Source: DATAEK01 sp036258055 (GTDB taxonomy: Bacteria; Acidobacteriota; Vicinamibacteria; Vicinamibacterales; 2-12-FULL-66-21). Taken from it: DNA of 9,791 nucleotides. Positions 4,803 to 9,791 of the stretch are shown piece after piece. Where the stretch lies: contig DATAEK010000150.1 of the NCBI GenBank assembly GCA_036258055.1, positions 1 through 9,791 of the forward strand. Direction: 5' to 3'. A program made the translations under genes and the position numbers. The notes beneath the pieces are model-generated. The model had not been told where the DNA came from. It did no database searches and was given only the letters and a program-made list of their open reading frames with translations. The first letter of the stretch is position 1. Each line of letters opens with the position of its first letter.

Positions 4803-6044
4803 ATGCTGTTACGCGCAACGCTCGTCCTCCTTCTCCTCGCGCCCATGACGACCTTCCAGACCCAGGGTGATGCCGCCTTGCTCGAGCGCGCTCACGCGCT
4901 CCACAAGCAAGTCCCCCTTATCGACGGCCACAACGACTATCCGTGGGCGCTCCGCGAGAACGCACAGCGGGACCTCGACAAGCTCGACATCACGAAGCCG
5001 CAGCCCTCGATCATGACCGACATCCCGCGGCTCCGCGCTGGCGGGGTCGGCGGACAGTTCTGGTCGGTCTACGTGCCTGCCGACCTCCAGGGTCAAGGCG
5101 CCGTCACCGCGACGCTCGAGCAGATCGACATCGTCCATCGGATGATGCGGAAGTATCCGGACACGTTCGAGCTGGCGCTGACCGCCGACGACGTCGAGCG
5201 CATTTTCAAGAAGGGGAAGATCGCGTCGCTCATCGGCATGGAGGGCGGGCACTCGATCGACAACTCGCTCGGCGCCCTGCGCATGTTCTACCGGCTGGGC
5301 GCGCGGTACATGACGCTGACACACTCGAAGAACATCCCGTGGGCCGATTCGGCGACCGACACGCCCGCGCTCGGCGGGCTGTCGCCATTCGGCGAGCAGG
5401 TCGTGCATGAGATGAACTGGCTGGGGATGCTCGTGGATCTGTCGCACGTCTCGCCCAACACGATGGCGGACGCGATCCGCGTCACCGAAGCACCGGTCAT
5501 CTTCTCCCACTCGTCGTCGCGCGCACTGAACGACGTCCCCCGCAACGTGCCGGATGACATCCTCAAGCTGCTGCCGAAAAACGATGGCGTCGTAATGGTG
5601 ACGTTCGTCCCGGGGTTTCTCTCGCCGAAGGTCGCTGCCTGGAACAAGCAGCAGACCGACGAGGAGAACCGGTTGAAGCAGCAGAATCCGAACGACGCCA
5701 ACGCCGTCAAAGCCGGCGTGGATGCGTGGACCAAAGCGAACCCGGCCCCGCACGCGACCGTTGCGGACGCGGCCGACCACATCGATCACATCCGGCAGAT
5801 CGCCGGCATCGATCACATCGGGCTCGGGGGCGACTTCGATGGGATCACGAGCGTGCCTGATGGGCTCGAGGACGTTTCGAAGTATCCGGCGCTGACGGCC
5901 GAGCTGCTGCGACGCGGCTATAAGGACGATGAGGTCAAGAAGATCCTCGGTCAGAACGTCCTGCGGGTGATGCGCGACGTCGAGAAGACCGCGGCGAAGC
6001 TGCAGAAGGAGCGGGCCGCGTCCGCCGCGCTCTTCCAGAAGTAA
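4803..6044 (+). CDS. Membrane dipeptidase, peptidase family M19 (zinc, renal dipeptidase type), exported
   Basis: The 413-residue product is a full-length M19 dipeptidase, a binuclear zinc TIM-barrel enzyme that cleaves dipeptides, often including D-residues at the second position. All metal and catalytic positions of the family are visible: the H-x-D pair in LIDGHNDYPW (His43, Asp45), the bridging Glu147 in LIGMEGGHSID, His215 in VDLSHVSP, His236 in VIFSHSSSR, and Asp344 in LGGDFDGI. A short basic N-terminus and a leucine-rich core (residues 4-15) form a signal peptide, with cleavage near residue 20-24, so it acts in the periplasm or outside the cell. The ATG at 4803 begins that signal peptide; GGTGA eight bases upstream is a modest ribosome binding site. 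An SGNH esterase gene follows after 7 bases, indicating an operon. Confidence 0.93.
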   Translation: MLLRATLVLLLLAPMTTFQTQGDAALLERAHALHKQVPLIDGHNDYPWALRENAQRDLDKLDITKPQPSIMTDIPRLRAGGVGGQFWSVYVPADLQGQGAVTATLEQIDIVHRMMRKYPDTFELALTADDVERIFKKGKIASLIGMEGGHSIDNSLGALRMFYRLGARYMTLTHSKNIPWADSATDTPALGGLSPFGEQVVHEMNWLGMLVDLSHVSPNTMADAIRVTEAPVIFSHSSSRALNDVPRNVPDDILKLLPKNDGVVMVTFVPGFLSPKVAAWNKQQTDEENRLKQQNPNDANAVKAGVDAWTKANPAPHATVADAADHIDHIRQIAGIDHIGLGGDFDGITSVPDGLEDVSKYPALTAELLRRGYKDDEVKKILGQNVLRVMRDVEKTAAKLQKERAASAALFQK

Positions 6045-6051
6045 CGGGACG

Positions 6052-6783
6052 GTGCGGCGGCGTGCTGCTGTCATGTCGACTCTTGCGCGCTTCGCGGTCA
6101 GGACGGCCGTAACGGTCGCCGGTCTCTTCGCGCTGGCCCTCGGCAGTACACCCAGTACGCCCCAGACTTCCATGCCACAGAAAATCCGCATCGTCGCGCT
6201 CGGCGACTCGACGACCGCCGGCACACCCGCGTGGAAATCGCCCATCGAGGCACCGCCGCGTGGACGGGGAGACGAGACCAGCCAGTATGCGTACTGGCTG
6301 ATGCAGTCGCATCCGGAGTGGGAAGTGCTGAACCGTGGTGTAAACGGCGAGCGGAGCGATCAGATTGCCGCGCGATTCGACCGCGACGTCATCGAGGCCA
6401 GACCGAAGGCCGTCGTAATCATCGCCGGCGTCAACGACGTGTATCAGGGTCGCAGCGTCGATGACGTCACGGCCGAGCTCGCGCGGATGTACGCGCGCGC
6501 CGCGAGCGCCGGCATTCCAATCGTCGCCGGATCGATCATTCCGTACAACACCGCGACCGGCGATCAGAACGATCGCATGCACCGCATCAATGCGTGGATT
6601 CGCGAACAATCGAAGCCGGGTTCCAAGACGCCGGTGACGTTCGTGGACACTCGGCTCGCTGTCGCCAGCCCGGGCAATCAGGATCGACTCGTTGATTCCC
6701 CCGACGAGCTGCACCCGTCTCCGCGGGGCTATCGCCTGATGGCCGACGCCATTCGCACCTCGCTCGAAACGATCCTTCGATAA
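6052..6783 (+). CDS. SGNH/GDSL-family hydrolase (esterase/lipase), exported
   Basis: The product is 243 residues from GTG. All SGNH blocks are present: block I IVALGDSTTAG with nucleophile Ser53, block II NRGVNGE with oxyanion Gly97, block III IIAGVND with Asn128, and block V DELHPS with Asp218 and His221 completing the triad. Known relatives hydrolyse esters of lipids, acetylated sugars or acyl-CoA thioesters; the substrate here is unknown. A basic start and a hydrophobic run (VAGLFALALG, about 22-31) suggest a signal peptide. The GTG at 6052 lies 7 bases after the dipeptidase stop and has GGGA three bases upstream; an ATG at 6073 would give a similar signal peptide. Translational coupling with the dipeptidase is likely. 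A 6-bp hairpin lies just past the stop codon. Confidence 0.88.
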   Translation: MRRRAAVMSTLARFAVRTAVTVAGLFALALGSTPSTPQTSMPQKIRIVALGDSTTAGTPAWKSPIEAPPRGRGDETSQYAYWLMQSHPEWEVLNRGVNGERSDQIAARFDRDVIEARPKAVVIIAGVNDVYQGRSVDDVTAELARMYARAASAGIPIVAGSIIPYNTATGDQNDRMHRINAWIREQSKPGSKTPVTFVDTRLAVASPGNQDRLVDSPDELHPSPRGYRLMADAIRTSLETILR

Positions 6784-6791
6784 CACCAATC

Positions 6792-6807
6792 ACGCGGTGG
6801 TCCGCGT
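6792..6807 (+). terminator. Short hairpin after the SGNH gene, weak terminator candidate
   Basis: ACGCGG (6792-6797) pairs with CCGCGT (6802-6807) around a TGGT loop, 8 bases after the stop codon. It lacks a T run, so termination is uncertain. It marks the likely end of the dipeptidase/SGNH unit. Confidence 0.3.
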
Positions 6808-6883
6808 CTGCGATCCGGCGACTTCAACGGCACGCATCACACATCCAAATCGTCTCACCTGAGTCGGCGCGTTGCTCGAGATC

Positions 6884-6957
6884 GCGCGTGACGAATCCTG
6901 GCGCGAGCGTGACCAGCAGTCGCGACATGGTGCGGGCTGTCTTTTCGTCACACGCGC
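6884..6957 (+). repeat. Imperfect inverted repeat in the leader region of the receptor gene
   Basis: GCGCGTGACGAA (6884-6895) is complementary to TTCGTCAC-AC-GCGC (6944-6957), 12 pairs interrupted by a two-base bulge, enclosing 48 bases. It lies in the 237-base gap between the SGNH gene and the receptor. I see no clear promoter in this gap, so whether the repeat is transcribed as a leader structure or is a protein-binding site is unknown. Confidence 0.35.
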
Positions 6958-7010
6958 AGCGATCGGAACACGGATTGCCTTTCGTCGAACCAGAACAGAA
7001 CTGAGTCCAC

Positions 7011-7016
7011 GGAGGT
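7011..7016 (+). promoter_or_regulatory. Strong ribosome binding site (GGAGGT)
   Basis: GGAGGT is followed by AATC and the ATG at 7021. This near-perfect Shine-Dalgarno sequence fixes the start of the receptor and suggests a well-translated message. Confidence 0.7.
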
Positions 7017-7020
7017 AATC

Positions 7021-9791
7021 ATGCGGGTAATGAAACGTCTGGCGCTCGCACTAGTGTCGCTGCTGACGGTCGCTGCGGTCGCCACCGCACAGGGCGTCCA
7101 GACGGGTGAGTTGACGGGCACCATCTCGTCGAGTGACGGTCTGGTGCTGCCGGGTGTGACGATCACGGTGAAGAGTCCTGCGCTGCAGGGGCTTCGCACC
7201 GTGGTGTCGGACGAGAACGGATCCTACGTGATCAGGGCGCTGCCCCCAGGCACGTATGAAGTCACGTTCGAGCTGAGCGGGATGGGAACGAAGACCCAGC
7301 AGACGGTGATCGAGCTCGGCCGGCAAACGGTCGCGAATGTTTCTCTCTCCGTCGGCGGCGTGCAGGAGACCGTCACCGTCAAGGGTGAAGTCAAGACCGC
7401 CGGCCTGACGTCACCGACCGTCGGGGCGAACTACGACACGAAGACGATCAGTGATCTGCCGACTGGCAGAACACCCGCGCTCATCGCGGAGCTGGCACCC
7501 GGCTTGACCGCCAACACGCCGAACACCAGTCAGGTGACGATCTCGGGCGGCTTCGCCTACGACAACGTCTTCATGATCAACGGCGTCGACATCAACGACA
7601 ACCTGTTCGGATCGCCGATCAACGTGTTCATCGAGGACGCCATCCAGCAGACCACCGTGATGACGTCGGGCATCTCGGCCGAGTACGGCCGCTTCTCGGG
7701 CGGCGTGATCAACATGGTCACGAAAAGCGGCGGCAACACGTTCTCCGGCAGCTTCCGCTCGAACTTCTCGAACGCGGCCTGGTCGCAGGAAACGCCGCGT
7801 GAGAAGGCCGACGGCATCGAACGTCCCAGCAAGATGAACCAGAACTACGAGGCGACCCTCGGCGGCCCGATCGTCCGCGATCGGCTGTGGTTCTTCGCCG
7901 CGGGCCGGTGGCAGGACACCAGCCAGTCGCAGACGCTGCCGCAGACGAACCTGCCCTTCGATACGACGACGAACAACAACCGCTTCGAGATCAAGGGCAC
8001 AGGCACGCTCGCCAAAAACCATCAGCTGCAGGCGAACTATATCCGCGATCACACCGATCAGACGCGGGTGCCGTTCCCGTTCTCGATCGATCCGCACGTC
8101 GCCGAAAACCCGACGTTCCCGAATGACCTGATCGTGGCCAGCTACAACGGCGTCCTGTCATCGAAGCTGCTCGCCAATTTCCAGGTCTCGCGAAAGACGG
8201 AGTCCTTCGTCGGAAGCGGGGGCACGAACCCCGACATCCACGAGTCTCCCTTCATCACGCAGGGTGCGGCAGCGGGCGTGCCGGGGGTACTGCACTACAA
8301 CGGCCCGTACTTCGATGCGACGGATCCCGAGGACCGGAACAACTTCCAGTACGCCGGGAGCCTGTCGTACTTCCTCACGACCCCGAAGTGGGGCTCCCAC
8401 GACATCAAGGGTGGCTTCGAGCACTTCAAATCGAATCAGACGGGAGGCAATTCACAGAGCGCGACCGGATACGTGTTCGACACCGACTACCTCCCCGCGG
8501 CCGACGGAACGCCCGCAGTCGATGCAAGCGGCCGGATCATCCCGACATTCGTGCCCGGCGTGTCGCAGCTCGAGAACTGGCTGGCCACGCGAGGCGCGAA
8601 CCTCGACGTGCGGACGCTCTCGTTCTACGCGCAGGACAACTGGGCGGTCAGTCCGAGGCTCTCGCTGAACCTCGGCGTTCGCTACGAAACGGTGAAGAGC
8701 GAGGCGACCGGCGGCATCATCGGTGTCGATACGAACACGATCGTGCCGCGCCTGGCGGCGACCTACGACGTGAAGGGTGACGGGGGCTTGATTCTGCAGG
8801 CGACCTACGCGCACTACGCGGGCAAGTACAACGAGGCGCAGATCGGGCGGAACTCGCCGGTCGCCAATCCGGCGGAGGTGATCTACCAGTACAACGGCCC
8901 GGCCGGACAGGGCCGCGATTTCGCGCCCGGATTCGACCTGTCGAACTACTCGATCATCGCCGGATTCTTTCCCACCGCGAACATCTTCCTGGAGCCGGGG
9001 CTCTCCTCACCGGTCACGCACGAGTTCTCGGTCTCGGCCGGACACCGGCTGGGGCAGCGAGGTCTCGCGAAGCTCACCTACGTCAACCGCTCGTACCACA
9101 ACTTCATCGAGGATTTCATCGACGATCCGACCGCGAGCGGCAAGACCGATGTCACGTTCGACGGCATGGACTTGGGCACGTTCGACAACGTCGTCTATCG
9201 CAACAGCGATGCGCCGCAGCGAAAGTATCAGGCGCTGCTGATGCAGGCCAACTTCCGGCCGTCGCCGCGACTGCAGCTGGAAGGGCACTGGACGATTCAA
9301 CTGAAGGACGAAGGCAACTTCGAGGGAGAGGCGCCGAACCAGCCGGCCGTGAGCTCCGACATCGGCAACTACCCGGAGATCCTCGTGCCGTCGCGGAACT
9401 TCCCGATCGGCAAGCTGGATGATTTCCAGCGTAACAAGGTGCGGCTCTGGGCGATCTACAACCAACCGCTCGGACGCTTCGGGTCCGTCGACCTTGCCCC
9501 CATCGTGCGCATCGACTCGGGCACGGCGTACAGTCTGTTCGCGACCGACGTGCCGCTGTCCGACATCCAGCTTGCGCGCAATCCGGGATATGCGAATCTG
9601 CCCAACGGCGGCCTGCAGACCCTGTTCTTCGGCGAACGCGGATTGCAGACGTTCCCCGGCTTCGCGCTGCTCGACTTCGCCGCGACCTATCAGGTTCCAG
9701 TCTTCCGCACGGCCAGCCCGTGGGTGAAAGTCGAGATCCTGAACGTCACGAACAACCAGAAGCTCATCGCCTTCGACACGACGGTGACACC
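7021..9791 (+). CDS. TonB-dependent receptor, Oar-like, with N-terminal carboxypeptidase-regulatory-like domain (3' end cut by window)
   Basis: About 923 residues are visible and the frame stays open to the right edge. A signal peptide (residues 1-23, ending AVATA before QG) precedes a carboxypeptidase-regulatory-like beta domain at about 28-112 (GELTGTIS, LPGVTITV, DENGSYVIRALPPGTYEV). The plug domain follows at about 125-240, with INGVDINDN (186-194) and the typical ISAEYGRFSGGVINMVTKSG block (218-237). The rest is an outer-membrane beta-barrel, with recurring aromatic strands such as SFYAQDNWAVSPRLSLNLGVRYE. Such Oar-like receptors import large or complexed nutrients using TonB energy and are abundant in Acidobacteriota; the ligand cannot be predicted. 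Related receptors are commonly 1000 residues or more, so probably under a tenth is missing. A strong GGAGGT site fixes the start. It lies 237 bases after the hydrolase operon and may be expressed separately. Confidence 0.92.
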   Translation, partial: MRVMKRLALALVSLLTVAAVATAQGVQTGELTGTISSSDGLVLPGVTITVKSPALQGLRTVVSDENGSYVIRALPPGTYEVTFELSGMGTKTQQTVIELGRQTVANVSLSVGGVQETVTVKGEVKTAGLTSPTVGANYDTKTISDLPTGRTPALIAELAPGLTANTPNTSQVTISGGFAYDNVFMINGVDINDNLFGSPINVFIEDAIQQTTVMTSGISAEYGRFSGGVINMVTKSGGNTFSGSFRSNFSNAAWSQETPREKADGIERPSKMNQNYEATLGGPIVRDRLWFFAAGRWQDTSQSQTLPQTNLPFDTTTNNNRFEIKGTGTLAKNHQLQANYIRDHTDQTRVPFPFSIDPHVAENPTFPNDLIVASYNGVLSSKLLANFQVSRKTESFVGSGGTNPDIHESPFITQGAAAGVPGVLHYNGPYFDATDPEDRNNFQYAGSLSYFLTTPKWGSHDIKGGFEHFKSNQTGGNSQSATGYVFDTDYLPAADGTPAVDASGRIIPTFVPGVSQLENWLATRGANLDVRTLSFYAQDNWAVSPRLSLNLGVRYETVKSEATGGIIGVDTNTIVPRLAATYDVKGDGGLILQATYAHYAGKYNEAQIGRNSPVANPAEVIYQYNGPAGQGRDFAPGFDLSNYSIIAGFFPTANIFLEPGLSSPVTHEFSVSAGHRLGQRGLAKLTYVNRSYHNFIEDFIDDPTASGKTDVTFDGMDLGTFDNVVYRNSDAPQRKYQALLMQANFRPSPRLQLEGHWTIQLKDEGNFEGEAPNQPAVSSDIGNYPEILVPSRNFPIGKLDDFQRNKVRLWAIYNQPLGRFGSVDLAPIVRIDSGTAYSLFATDVPLSDIQLARNPGYANLPNGGLQTLFFGERGLQTFPGFALLDFAATYQVPVFRTASPWVKVEILNVTNNQKLIAFDTTVT

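Noticed and set aside
4809..6245. A 478-codon open frame on the minus strand, opposite the dipeptidase gene
   Set aside because: It is an antisense shadow produced by high-GC codon bias: its translation is rich in Arg, Val and His, has no recognisable domain, and overlaps a complete M19 enzyme with all its metal ligands.
7411..8097. A 228-codon minus-strand frame inside the receptor gene
   Set aside because: Antisense to the continuous receptor frame, which has a strong ribosome binding site and clear domains.
1..9791. CRISPR arrays, insertion sequences, tRNA or rRNA genes, integrases
   Set aside because: I saw no regularly spaced repeats, transposase or integrase motifs, terminal inverted repeats with target duplications, or tRNA T-loop signatures on reading both strands.

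Overview
The window looks like ordinary chromosomal DNA from a high-GC, Gram-negative environmental bacterium, most likely an Acidobacteriota of the Vicinamibacteria type. The best support is the large gene at the right end, an Oar-like TonB-dependent receptor with an N-terminal carboxypeptidase-regulatory-like domain, a class greatly expanded in Acidobacteriota. The mixture of secreted hydrolases and the GC-rich codon use agree. This placement is inference; no rRNA or tRNA is present to test it.

Layout: (1) 1-110, minus strand, the first ~35 codons of a secreted protein that runs off the left edge; its mature N-terminus looks like the start of another carboxypeptidase-regulatory-like domain. 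(2) 200-333, a non-coding stretch of short hairpins ending in a textbook plus-strand intrinsic terminator. (3) 351-1490, minus, a solitary DGQHR-domain (DndB-like) protein with a good promoter at 1595-1623 and no dnd genes in view. (4) 1742-3683, minus, probably one transcription unit: an OsmC-like protein, then a 12-base gap, a multi-pass acyltransferase of the YeiB/DUF1624/OpgC type, and a 66-residue membrane protein behind a perfect AGGAGG ribosome binding site. (5) 3814-4584, minus, a lone FTR1/EfeU-type iron permease; a dyad fills the spacer of its candidate promoter. (6) 4803-6783, plus, a two-gene unit of exported enzymes: a zinc membrane dipeptidase (peptidase M19) followed after 7 bases by an SGNH/GDSL esterase. 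(7) 7021-9791, plus, the TonB-dependent receptor, cut by the right edge.

Functionally, the right half is an envelope and nutrient-acquisition block: periplasmic peptide hydrolysis, ester hydrolysis, outer-membrane uptake, and inner-membrane iron permeation. The left half combines stress or thiol chemistry (OsmC), membrane acyl transfer, a small membrane protein and a DGQHR protein that may belong to a DNA-modification or defence context. I found no CRISPR array, insertion sequence, tRNA, rRNA or integrase. No previously undescribed multi-gene system is evident. The points most worth a second look are the structured orphan transcript at 200-333, the stand-alone DGQHR gene, the small membrane protein, and the dyad in the FTR1 promoter.
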